A program made the position numbers and the translations under genes. Shown here piece after piece: positions 16,978 through 26,008 of a stretch of 64,000 bases of DNA. Source of the stretch: Alkalibacterium thalassium. GTDB taxonomy: Bacteria; Bacillota; Bacilli; Lactobacillales; Carnobacteriaceae_A. Each line of letters opens with the position of its first letter. Position 1 is the first letter of the stretch. The notes beneath the pieces were generated by a model, which made no database searches, had not been told where the DNA came from, and saw nothing but the letters and a program-made list of their open reading frames with translations. Location: assembly GCF_900101165.1 (NCBI RefSeq), contig NZ_FNFK01000001.1, positions 62,001 to 126,000 of the forward strand. The letters run 5' to 3'.

Positions 16978-17362
16978 ATATGTTTCAGTGCAGATTTTAG
17001 AACGGGATCGAGCGTAATAAAGTTCAGTTAGCAAAACGTTTCTAAACTACATTCTGCAGCTCTTATTATGCACTTCGATTACATTCAGTCTGTCTGAATT
17101 GCATTGTTCAAAGAATCAGTGAAGTTCAGATGGACATTTAGGTTTTGAACTACAGTCTATACCTACCAGAATCCACTTCAGAGTATAGAGGAAATCTTAA
17201 CTAAACTTACTATGTCTGAGGAACGACAATTAGCGACAAGATTTTCTTCCAAACCTTCATTTAGTCCTTCCGACCCATTTAACATACGATCGCCTTCTGA
17301 TATAATGAATGAAATTAATAAGCATTTATATATCATTTTTTTTAGAAGGAGTGATACAGGTC
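16978..17362. other. non-coding interval
   Basis: No gene is seen. A faint relative of the 51-bp repeat may end at 17232 (TTAGCGACAAGATTTTCTT), but no period is visible. The ribosome site GAAGGAGTGAT near 17345 belongs to the next gene. Confidence 0.35.
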
Positions 17363-18823
17363 ATGTCTAAAGTTGATAAAACGATTAATTTCTTAAACCT
17401 GGCCATAAGAGCAGGGCTGTTTCTGTTTCTGCCTGGGTATTTTCTAATAAATCTAGCGTTTCAAGGTCTTTTTAACAGCTCTTTACCGATGACATTAGCC
17501 ACATCAATCAGTTATCTTGCACTATGCGTCAAATTACTCCACGATAACTATAAACAGATAGATCAGCATATATCACTGAGTAATAGAGAGAAGCTTGAGA
17601 ATTACATACGAAATGGGGAATGGGAAGAGTTTGACCGACACGACAATATATTAGTTGTACGGCCGAGATTTGATTCACCCTTTCGATTTATTGTCAATGA
17701 CAAGGTATCAATCTCGTACAATGAGATGCGTATTAAATTAACCGGTCCATTGAAATATGTGGAAATGATTGAACAATCGGTTACTGGAACTAAAGATGAA
17801 AGCAAACACGGATGGACCTCAATGATTTGGAAAGTTGTTGTCTTCACCGTCGTTTCTTTTCCTTTTTTGAGCGAATCCAGGCTGATGTTCAACATCAATA
17901 TGCTTCGGCACAACGTATCAGCCGACAATAACGAGGCTGAAGTGGTGGAACACGAGGGGGCAGGCAGTACGCCTCAGAACATCAACAATCAGGGCGTGGC
18001 GGTGGAACATGGAGAGGATATCTTCTATATTCATAATTATCAGTCACTGATCAGAACTAATCAGGATCTTGAATTTGAACGTTTATTAAAAGCTTCTGAA
18101 GAGTCAGTTACATTATCTGATTTGAATATTGCTGGAGACTGGTTGTATTACACAGCTGGACAGGAAATTAGAAGAGTGCGTCTGGACGGATCGGACCGGG
18201 AAACCTTATATGATATCGGATATGCCATGAATTTGAACGTGATGAATGACCGCCTGTATTTTATTGATTACTCCGGGAATCACAACTTGTTTAGTATGAC
18301 TTTGAACGGACAGGATCTTAAGCGCATAGCCGATATTGAAGCTATGGATCTGACTGTCTATGAAGATGAACTTCTAGTCAGTACTTTTGACCAGGTCATG
18401 CGATTCAGCCTTGACGGCAGTGAGAGTGAAACAATTATTGAAGAATATGCTTCCAATCTTCTGCGTTTTAATGATCATTACTACTACATCGATTCCGAAG
18501 GCTATCTGACGAAGCAGTCCGTTCATTCCTCAACTCGTCGTGTACGGACCCGAGTACTTGAGCGTCCTATCGACAGATATACCTTAACTGACGATGCATT
18601 TATTTATGTTCAGGACAGCCACGTCTATTCAAATGTGGACCGCGGACTCTTTATTTCAGATCATGATGGAGAAACTAAAACCAGGATCCATCCCTATGGA
18701 AATACTCATAACTTGACGATTATTGGGGATCACCTCTTATTTACACTGGTAAATGATTATTCAGAGAATACCGTCATGAGTTATAACATTACTAGCGGTG
18801 AGCTGAATGAGCTGTACGATTAA
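17363..18823 (+). CDS. membrane-anchored protein with DUF5050-like propeller
   Basis: A 486-aa protein starting at ATG 17363 (site GAAGGAGTGATACAGG). It has two membrane helices near residues 15-60, a cytoplasmic segment, and a third helix near residue 160 (MIWKVVVFTVVSFPFL). The exported C-terminal half (about 230-486) has repeated strands such as GDWLYYTAGQEIRRVRLDGSD and NDRLYFIDYSGNHNLFSMTLNGQD, the pattern of DUF5050 beta-propellers. Function is unknown; it may sense or bind something at the cell surface. It probably pairs with the next gene, 65 bases downstream. Confidence 0.7.
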   Translation: MSKVDKTINFLNLAIRAGLFLFLPGYFLINLAFQGLFNSSLPMTLATSISYLALCVKLLHDNYKQIDQHISLSNREKLENYIRNGEWEEFDRHDNILVVRPRFDSPFRFIVNDKVSISYNEMRIKLTGPLKYVEMIEQSVTGTKDESKHGWTSMIWKVVVFTVVSFPFLSESRLMFNINMLRHNVSADNNEAEVVEHEGAGSTPQNINNQGVAVEHGEDIFYIHNYQSLIRTNQDLEFERLLKASEESVTLSDLNIAGDWLYYTAGQEIRRVRLDGSDRETLYDIGYAMNLNVMNDRLYFIDYSGNHNLFSMTLNGQDLKRIADIEAMDLTVYEDELLVSTFDQVMRFSLDGSESETIIEEYASNLLRFNDHYYYIDSEGYLTKQSVHSSTRRVRTRVLERPIDRYTLTDDAFIYVQDSHVYSNVDRGLFISDHDGETKTRIHPYGNTHNLTIIGDHLLFTLVNDYSENTVMSYNITSGELNELYD

Positions 18824-18888
18824 TTATTCCCGTGTGGTTAGATTCAGGAAGCGATTTTTATAGATAACAGGAAGAAAGGTGCTGACGC

Positions 18889-19407
18889 ATGTCAGATAAA
18901 CACTGCCCATATTGCGGACAAGAAGAAACGGAAGAAAATTGTGGAGAAGCGCAAGCTGCCCGTAAATATATCTGCCAGGTGTGTGATCAGTCTTTTGGTG
19001 GAACTAAGGACAGTCCGGAACTACATTGTGACGAAGTCTATTTTTCACATGGTGGTTTTTTCTCCGGCAACCAGTCCCTTAGAATTGAAGAGAGGGACGG
19101 TTATGCAGACTTGACTGTTTCTTCACCTTTCAGCGAAACAGAAGGCGGTGACGTGCGCTTCAGGATCATGCTATGTGAATGGATGGTTATCAAGACGACT
19201 CTGTTTTATGATCTATTCGTAATGGACTGGCAAGAGGCATACAATGACCCTACTATCCTTGACGGAACGCAGTGGGAACTCAAACTGACTTTCGATGACA
19301 GGGAAAGTGTGAAATCTGTCGGATCGAATGCCTTTCCGGCTTTATATGATGACCTCTTGGAGCTATTCACTCCTTACTTCGACCAAGGTGCTTTTGAAAG
19401 AGACTAA
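18889..19407 (+). CDS. zinc-ribbon protein of unknown function
   Basis: A 172-aa protein whose N-terminus holds four cysteines arranged as a zinc ribbon (CPYCGQ at 5-10 and CQVCDQ near 30). The rest is soluble and unrecognised. ATG 18889 follows GAAGAAAGGTG. A terminator follows at 19431. Confidence 0.7.
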   Translation: MSDKHCPYCGQEETEENCGEAQAARKYICQVCDQSFGGTKDSPELHCDEVYFSHGGFFSGNQSLRIEERDGYADLTVSSPFSETEGGDVRFRIMLCEWMVIKTTLFYDLFVMDWQEAYNDPTILDGTQWELKLTFDDRESVKSVGSNAFPALYDDLLELFTPYFDQGAFERD

Positions 19408-19430
19408 AAATATTTATAAATATTACACAG

Positions 19431-19460
19431 ACGATGGAGCATAAACTTCATCGTTTTTTG
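19431..19460 (+). terminator. intrinsic terminator
   Basis: ACGATGGAG, loop CATAAA, CTTCATCGTTTTTT. Confidence 0.85.
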
Positions 19461-19654
19461 TGCATAATTTATTCACAATAATGGGGAGTATATGAATCAA
19501 TAAATGCATTAGGTCGTTTATGATATTTCAAAATATCTCGAAACAGATGTCCTTCGTTTGTTGTTTAAAATATATTTCTCTTTGAGACTCCAATCCTCTT
19601 GTCAATGTATAAAACGAATAATATACTTAATGAAATAAGTTGGGAGTGAAGATT

Positions 19655-20998
19655 ATGCGTAAGTCAACTGGGGTAAAGACAATCAGGAAAAAAGACACCT
19701 TATATGAAGCCGACAAGGTAAACCGATTCAACATCAAACTTCAGAGGGGGATACTTGTTGCTATAGTGGTGCAGGCTATACTGAATATGGGGCTGTCCTA
19801 CGCACTTGATGTTGCATTATATGTGGGTATTGCACTGGCTATAAGTAACTTCATGTATTACATAAAAATCAATCCGTATATTCAGTCATTCGTAATAGGT
19901 TCGGGTGGTGCTTTGGCAGGGCTCATCCTTATGATCAACCTGGGGGCCAGTTACCGCTGGTTCTTCACCTTGTATATTTCACTTGCCATGGTTGCCCTTA
20001 ACTTCAACAAGACCTTGATCCTGGCCTATACAGTCGTCATGACAAGTGTGATGGTCAGTCTGTTTGCTATCGATCCGCTGGCGGTTCTGCCTTCAGGAGA
20101 GACCAGTGAATTTATCTCATTCATGTTTCTCTTCAATGTAACTGTCTTCGTGACCTATTTTCTGGTAAAATGGGGCAATGATTATGTGACGAGTGCCCGG
20201 GAGAAAGAACAAGAAGCCCAGCAGCTGGTTGCTAGACTGGACGGTATTTTGTCATCTACGAATAAAAGTGTAGAGGTTCTCGACAGTGGAATAACAGAAC
20301 TGACGAATAACATGTCCAGCATCACAGATGTCAGTATATCAATCAGTGCTGCTACTCAGGAGATTGCTGCAGGGGTCATGAGTAAGGCTGCCGGCATTCA
20401 GAAACTGTATGCCACCGTTAAAAGTAACAGCCAGAATCTAAATGAAGTAAGTGATGCGAGTACCAGAATTGCTTCTAAAGCTAATAGCTCGTTGAAAACT
20501 GCTCAGGAAAATCAGGAGTCGGTCCGGTCATCTTTAGAACAGATGGGTACCATCAAACAAGTGATTGACGATGTGGATACAAAAATGACCGCCTTGAATC
20601 AGAAGATCGAAAGCATAAAGGAAATATTCGAGGGGCTGATTGCTGTATCTAAACAGACAGAAATGCTGTCACTGAATGCATCGATCGAAGCTGCACGTTC
20701 AGGAGAGCATGGAAAAGGCTTTGCTGTCGTCGCTACAGAGATTCGTCAGCTTGCAGATATCTCTAAAGCCAATGTCGATCAGGCTTCCTTACTCATTAAT
20801 GACATGACAAATGTGAAAGAAGAGACACTGAACGGTGTAAGAGAAGGGAAGAAGGCTGCCGATAAAGGACTTGATCTGATCGACCGTCTGTCGGATAAAG
20901 TTGACGAAGCACTGGAATCCTTTGTCCATGTCAAGCAACTGACGGAAACTGAAGCCCGGACCATCCAGTCATTGACTGAGTCGTTCACTTTAACGTAA
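19655..20998 (+). pseudogene. methyl-accepting chemotaxis protein, 3' end lost at an IS scar
   Basis: A 447-aa receptor with about six N-terminal membrane helices (residues 25-170), no large external domain, and a cytoplasmic signalling hairpin. The tip motif [21 protein letters not shown] is near residue 340. The arm before the tip is about 175 residues and the arm after it only about 100, so roughly 75 residues are missing. The reading frame stops at TAA 20996-20998, which lies inside a 29-bp copy of an IS200/IS605 left end (20990-21018). The start is ATG 19655 after GGGAGTGAAG. Coiled-coil dimer signalling is probably impaired. Confidence 0.85.
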
Positions 20999-21018
20999 TT
21001 CCGAAAGAAGTCTCCCAC
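20990..21018. repeat. IS200/IS605 left-end scar
   Basis: These 29 bases are identical to 24090-24118, the left end of the intact IS element downstream. The scar contains a TTAAC target and the 5' arm of the left-end hairpin, and breaks off at the CTCCCAC arm, where MutS2-like coding sequence begins. Confidence 0.88.
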
Positions 21019-22402
21019 CTCAACGAATCGGTCGATGATCCAGGACAGTCTGATTGTCAATAAAAATGGACACTATACGATTCCAGTTAAATCGTCTTAT
21101 AAGAACAAGATTTCAGGAAACATTGTGGACCAGTCAAGTAAAGGGACGACCGTTTATATCGAGCCCTCCGCAGTGACCAAACTGAATGAACAGATTGCCT
21201 TGCTTAAATCACAAGAGCAGGCGGAGGAGTATCAGATTCTCGCTGAGCTGACGGGGACTTTCTTTGAAACGGAACAAGCCATCAATGAAGCAATCGAGCT
21301 GGTCACACTTCTTGATACCCTGTTCGCCAGGGCAAAATACAGCCGATCGATCGATGGCGTGACTCCTCGTGTAAACAAAGAGGAACGAATCAGGATCAGA
21401 AGAGGCCGTCATCCTCTACTCAAAGGAGAGAGTGTGCCGCTGGATTTTGAACTGGGCACAAACTACCGAGGACTGGTTATTACTGGCGCCAACGCCGGGG
21501 GCAAGACGGTCGTATTAAAAACAGTCGGCCTTCTGACTCTTATGACGATGTTCGGCCTGCAGATTCCTGCAGCAGAAGGAACAGAGATCGCTGTAATGAA
21601 CAAGATTTTCGTAGATATCGGAGATCAGCAGGCAATAGAAAATGCCTTAAGCACCTTTTCCGGTCATATGAAAAATATTTCTGAAATTATGACAAAAGTC
21701 GGGCGTCACACCCTGGTGCTGTTAGATGAACTAGGAAGTGGAACTGAACCGAATGAAGGAGCTTCTCTGGCTATTGCGATTATGGAAAGCTTGTACAAAC
21801 AAGGCGCACTGGTTGTAACGACGACCCACTACGGGGAAATCAAGCAGTTCGCAACCGATCACGAAGACATCCTTCCTGCCGCTATGGCCTTCGACCGGGA
21901 CACTCTGACACCCAAGTATATCCTCAAAGTAGGGGAAGTGGGAGAGAGCCAGGCTTTATGGATCGCCAGAAAGATGGCCATGCCGGACAAGCTGATTAAT
22001 AAAGCGGCTCTTTATATTCAGAACAAAACCTACTCTACTGAGAAACAGTCTTTCAAACCTGCCAGCCTGAAGCAAACAGGTTCAGCTAGACTGGAACCGT
22101 CGCTGCGCTTTCAGAAAGGGGACCGTGTGCTCCTGACAGACCGGGACATCATTGGACTCGTGTATTCTGACGGAGGCGAGCAGACGCTTCAAGTGTTTGT
22201 GAAAGACGAGATCCAGGAGGTCAGGCGAAAACGTGTGACACTGAACGCTCGAGCCCGTCAGCTTTATCCGGACGGGTACGATCTGGACAGTCTGTTTACC
22301 GACTACCATGTGAGAAAACGGGAAAGAGACCTGGAACGCGGATCGAAAAAAGCGCATAAAGCACTGGATAAAGAGATGCGGAACAGACGAATGAAGAAGT
22401 AA
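21019..22402 (+). pseudogene. MutS2-like ATPase, 5' end missing
   Basis: The open frame encodes the core and ATPase of a MutS2-family protein: DNRYVIPVK-like segment (NKNGHYTIPVK), connector YIEPSAVTKLNEQ, Walker A GANAGGKTV near residue 150 of the fragment, Walker B LVLLDELGSGTEP, and the THYGE switch. There is no C-terminal Smr nuclease domain, so it is the shorter paralogue type rather than full MutS2. About 150 N-terminal residues are missing. Coding sequence resumes right after the IS scar with no proper start; ATG 21035 lacks a ribosome site. Confidence 0.85.
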
Positions 22403-22444
22403 GACACTGACCATTAGATAGAATAAAACAGTAAAAGAACATAA

Positions 22445-22486
22445 AAGACCAGGCAGCTTATTTATTTTAGCAGTCTGGTCTTAAAG
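22445..22486 (+). terminator. intrinsic terminator after MutS2-like gene
   Basis: AAGACCAGGCAGCT pairs with AGCAGTCTGGTCTT around an AT loop. The following T tail is weak. Confidence 0.65.
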
Positions 22487-22823
22487 TTTATTTGATGGTT
22501 ATCCACCGATCAACTTGAAAATGTTACTTCATCAAGTAGAGAGGATATGTTTTGGGCACCTGTCAACGATCTTATTAGATCTGCCATCGATATCTTTGGT
22601 AATTAAACTGTCGGAGGGGGTTGGTGCCTCAGTTTTAAATGATTCAGTAGAAATTGTTAAAGAGCTTCCTTTACTTAGTTTATTGGTCAATTTGATGTTT
22701 ACATAGCTGATGTTTTTATATATGATAAAATATGACTATTACCTATTTACTAGTATTATAAAACCGACGTCTTCCTAATAAATGTAACACAATAAACTGT
22801 TTTAGAAAGGAGCGGAAAGAGGA

Positions 22824-23632
22824 TTGAAGAAAAATAAAGTGAACAGGATAAAGATTATCACTGTACTTGCATTTTTGAGTGCGGCCATTCTTTCTTTCGC
22901 AACAAATGATTTTTCAGTAATTCAGACGGTTGATGCACAGGAGCAAGACTCTTTGAATGATAGTGATTGATCCGATTCTAAACCGGAAACTAAACCAGAA
23001 TCAGAAGTGGAACCGAAACAGGATAAAAAAGAGGAACCGAAAAAGGAATCAAATCAGAACTCAAAATCTCCTAAGGAAGAAGAATCGAGCTCTAAACCTA
23101 AAGATCCTCTGTCTGGTGGATCTGAAGGTAGCAGCAGTGGGCATCCGAGAAAACGGCTCCTAAAGAAACTAATAATCAAAAAAACAATAGCTCTTCGCTG
23201 AAACAGGAAGAATCTTCTTCAGAAAACGGCAGATCGACAAGAAGTACTTCACAACCTAACGATAACAATTTCCCTAACTCTTCCATCCTAACAGAGGAAG
23301 TAAATCAGGAAACAGAAAGTAAATCAGTTGTAGATGAACCAGAAGATACTGGTCTGGACCTGACCGAAGAAGAAGTAGATTTAGTAGCAGAAGAAGAGGA
23401 CAGTACGTCAGAAGAAACTCCTTTTGAAGCGACTGTTCAAGCTGATCCACTTGAAATGGAAGACATTAGTTATACCCCGTCTGACGAGGAAGAGACGGAC
23501 AGAAAACCGGTCCTATTGTCTACTGAAAGTATCCACACTAATCGCTCACACACGGTTGGAATGACCATTATAGGTATGTCCCTCATCGGAATAAGCAGCA
23601 TCACTTGGTACAGTTTTAAAAAGTCTAATTAA
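22824..23632 (+). pseudogene. acidic, lysine/proline-rich surface protein, broken
   Basis: TTG 22824 (after AGGAGCGGAAAGAGG) opens a good signal peptide (residues 1-39: basic start, hydrophobic core ending VDAQE). An in-frame TGA at 22968 interrupts it. The frame continues (SDSKPETKPESEVEPK) until a frameshift near 23145-23160 (GAGAAAACGG). The downstream frame then runs through Ser/Glu-rich sequence to a C-terminal membrane helix (GMTIIGMSLIGISSITWYSF) and KKSN at 23632. This is the design of a cell-wall surface protein, although no clear LPXTG is visible. Two lesions make it a likely pseudogene. Confidence 0.75.
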
Positions 23633-23647
23633 ACATAATTATGAAAG

Positions 23648-23688
23648 TCAAGAGAGACTGGGACGTTTACGTCCAGCCTCTCTTTTTT
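23648..23688 (+). terminator. intrinsic terminator after surface-protein remnant
   Basis: AAGAGAGaCTGGaCG, short loop, CGTCCAGcCTCTCTTTTTT. Confidence 0.9.
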
Positions 23689-24094
23689 ACTAGCTGTTTT
23701 AAGAAGTTCACTGCAAGTTCTTACACTAAGGTCGTTGCGATCACTTATCGCCATTAATCGTTGCCTTTATCAAACGACTGCTGAAGGTCAGTCTTCTATC
23801 AACATACAAGGTTGTAGCTGTTTCATAGATGGTTTCTCTGAAGGTTAACCATGGGACTGCCGAAGCCACTTCTTATATTTTCTACCAATAATTTCAATCC
23901 GCATTAAGCTATTGATATAGGAAAAAAAAAGCAAGCGCTGATGCGTTTTAATAAGCAATAAAAAGGTTGAATTAAAGCAAAAAGAGTATATCTGACTGCA
24001 AGCGATCCTGGTCAAGTCCACTTTTGTTTTACCGGGAGACTTGTGCTAGGTATCCCAGTTGAAGCATCGATTTCTTATTTTTGAATACGTTAAC
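23689..24094. other. non-coding interval before the IS element
   Basis: About 400 bases with no credible gene. The right end supplies the insertion target GTTAAC (24089-24094). Confidence 0.4.
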
Positions 24095-24253
24095 GTAATT
24101 CCGAAAGAAGTCTCCCACTTCTAAACGTATGGGTGCGAAGCACCAGTGAAAGTGGGAGATGAATTTCGGTCAAGAGGTTGCTTGAAATGGTTAATCTGTC
24201 CTTTTTATTGTATACTATATTCAGTGGTAACTAACCTAAAGGATGTCATATCA

Positions 24254-24655
24254 GTGGAATTGGACAGCAATAACCATTCAGTCTTCTCCATGTATTACCA
24301 CCTTGTCTTAGTTATAAAGTATCGAAGAAAAGTCATCACTCCTTCTGTTTCGGATTATGCCAGAGATGTGTTTCTAAGAATTAGTGCAAACTACAATATC
24401 ACTCTCATCGAATGGAATGAAGATAGAGACCACATTCATATCCTGTTCAAAGCTCAGCCGAATACAGATTTGTCTAAATTCATCAATGCATACAAAAGTG
24501 CCAGTTCTCGACTTTTTAAAAAGAACTTTCCAGAAGTAAAACAGAAATTATGGAAAGAAATGGTTTGGTCAAGGAGTTTTTGCTTGTTGACAGCAGGCGG
24601 CGCTCCAATTGGAATCATCAAAAAATACATTGAAAACCAAGGCGAAGTGAGGTGA
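24254..24655 (+). CDS. tnpA: IS200/IS605 transposase TnpA (Y1 HUH)
   Basis: A 133-aa single-strand transposase. The HUH motif is DHIHILF (near residue 70) and the catalytic tyrosine is in IIKKYIENQ near residue 126. I place the start at GTG 24254, 10 bases after AAAGGATG; a longer reading from 24146 would run through the left-end hairpin. It acts as a dimer that cuts and joins single-stranded IS ends. Its stop overlaps the tnpB start by 4 bases. Confidence 0.92.
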   Translation: MELDSNNHSVFSMYYHLVLVIKYRRKVITPSVSDYARDVFLRISANYNITLIEWNEDRDHIHILFKAQPNTDLSKFINAYKSASSRLFKKNFPEVKQKLWKEMVWSRSFCLLTAGGAPIGIIKKYIENQGEVR

Positions 24656-25740
24656 CAAATATGTTGAAAGCTTACAAGTACAGATTATACCCAACCGAGC
24701 AGCAAAAAGACTACTTCGCCAATTGTTTCGGATGCGCCCGCTTCATCTACAACCAAATGCTCAGCGAAAAAATCGACCACTACAAAGAAACGAAACAAAT
24801 GCTCCAAAATACACCGGCTCAGTACAAAAAAGAATTTCCGTTTTTGAAAGAAGTGGACAGTCTAGCCTTGGCGAATGCCCAGCAGAACCTGGAAAGAGCC
24901 TATAAAAACTTTTTCCGAGATAAGTCGGTCGGTTTTCCGAAGTTCAAATCCAAACACAAGTCAAAAGCGAGTTACACCACCAACAATCAAGGCGGAAATA
25001 TCCGATTGGAAGACGGGAAAATCAAACTTCCAAAAATTGGTTTCGTGAAACTGAAGCAACACAGAACGTTTGAAGGAGTCATCAAGTCGTGCACCATTTC
25101 AATGAACAAGTCGGGAAAATATTTCGTTTCTATTCTGGTGAAATCAGAAGAGGGAAAAATGGAATTCACCAAAAGGAAAATCGGGATTGATTTAGGCCTT
25201 TCCGATTTCGCTATCACCACCAACGATTTAGGTGAGGTAAAGAAACACGAAAACCCCAAACATCTGTATAAAGCAGAAAAGCGACTCAAGAAAGCCCAGC
25301 GTTCGTTGTCCCGCAAACAAAAAGGTGGGAAGAACCGAAACAAAGCCCGCTTGCAAGTCGCCAAGAAACACGAAAAAATTTCTAACCAGCGAAAAGACTT
25401 CTTGCACAAACTAACGAAGAAAATTACAGACGAAAACCAAGTCATCGTAATCGAAACGTTGTCCAGTAAGAACCTGATGAAAAACCGTAAACTGGCAAAA
25501 AGCATCGGCGATGCCGGATGGCATGAATTCGTCCGCCAGTTGGAATACAAAGCAGAACAAAAAGGCCGTACAATCATCAAAGCGGACAGGTTCTATCCAT
25601 CTAGCCAGATGTGTTCTGCCTGCGGACACCGTGACGGCAAGAAACCCCTCCACATACGCCAGTGGGAGTGCCCACACTGCGGAGAACACCTTGACCGGGA
25701 CATCAATGCTAGTAAGAACCTTTTGGCGTTAGCCAAGTAA
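24652..25740 (+). CDS. tnpB: TnpB RNA-guided nuclease
   Basis: A 362-aa TnpB. The N-terminal helix-turn-helix/OrfB region begins LKAYKYRLYPTEQQ. RuvC residues are present: Asp in KIGIDLGLSDFA (near 182), Glu in VIVIETLSSKN (near 265) and Asp in DRDINASKN (near 350). A zinc ribbon CSACGHRDG..CPHCGEH lies between. TnpB proteins cut DNA next to the IS target motif using an RNA from the IS right end. All catalytic residues are intact, so it may be active. Confidence 0.93.
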   Translation: MTNMLKAYKYRLYPTEQQKDYFANCFGCARFIYNQMLSEKIDHYKETKQMLQNTPAQYKKEFPFLKEVDSLALANAQQNLERAYKNFFRDKSVGFPKFKSKHKSKASYTTNNQGGNIRLEDGKIKLPKIGFVKLKQHRTFEGVIKSCTISMNKSGKYFVSILVKSEEGKMEFTKRKIGIDLGLSDFAITTNDLGEVKKHENPKHLYKAEKRLKKAQRSLSRKQKGGKNRNKARLQVAKKHEKISNQRKDFLHKLTKKITDENQVIVIETLSSKNLMKNRKLAKSIGDAGWHEFVRQLEYKAEQKGRTIIKADRFYPSSQMCSACGHRDGKKPLHIRQWECPHCGEHLDRDINASKNLLALAK

Positions 25741-25884
25741 AAGATAACCTACGAGGAAGGGACTGCCTTTTGAGCCTACCCACATCTGATTCCTCTGTCT
25801 GTACGAAACCTGTGCAAGCAAGAATGGAGTTCGTAGGAAGCCCCCACTTCAAAATCCAAAGGATTTAAGTGGTGGGTAGTTCAA
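25741..25884 (+). ncRNA. putative TnpB guide (omega/re) RNA at the IS right end
   Basis: The 144 bases after tnpB are non-coding, and the end carries a strong stem (CCCCCACTT..AATCC with GGATTT.AGTGGTGGG). In this family the RNA spans the tnpB 3' end and right end and finishes with a guide copied from flanking DNA. Here the guide would start near 25885 (GTGGACAATATTAGTGATTT). Inferred from position and folding only. Confidence 0.55.
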
Positions 25885-25938
25885 GTGGACAATATTAGTG
25901 ATTTTTACATCGTATTCTCCTCGCTATGCATAGTAGTC

Positions 25939-25965
25939 TTGATATACAAACAAGTGGAGTATAAT
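25939..25965 (+). promoter_or_regulatory. candidate promoter of pyruvate oxidase gene
   Basis: TTGATA (25939-25944) and TATAAT (25960-25965), 15 bases apart, 44 bases before the start codon. Confidence 0.5.
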
Positions 25966-26008
25966 TGAATGTAGAGATGTTTACCAATCACAGGAGGATG
26001 ATCGACTG

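Larger units (their letters stand above)
24095..25884 (+). mobile_element. complete IS200/IS605-family element (tnpA + tnpB)
   Basis: The left end starts after GTTAAC with GTAATTCCG and forms a long imperfect hairpin (CCGAAA..CTCCCACTT 24101-24120 with AAGTGGGAG..TTTCGG 24150-24169, plus an inner GGTGCGAAGCACC stem). The right end forms a stem at 25842-25857/25861-25876 and finishes around TTCAA 25880-25884. There are no terminal inverted repeats or target duplication, as expected for this family. Both proteins look intact. The exact right boundary is inferred to within a few bases. Confidence 0.85.

Noticed and set aside
22515-22706. 63-aa ORF after the MutS2-like gene
   Set aside because: No ribosome site, low-complexity Leu-rich sequence, and it follows a terminator; probably chance.
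22957-23163. Basic 68-aa ORF in the surface-protein region
   Set aside because: It is a different frame of the acidic repeat sequence; the real frame gives the Lys/Glu/Pro-rich surface protein.
24146-24253. N-terminal extension of TnpA
   Set aside because: It reads through the left-end hairpin; GTG 24254 has a ribosome site and matches TnpA length.
24987-25580. 197-aa minus-strand ORF
   Set aside because: Antisense shadow of tnpB, which has intact RuvC and zinc-ribbon motifs.
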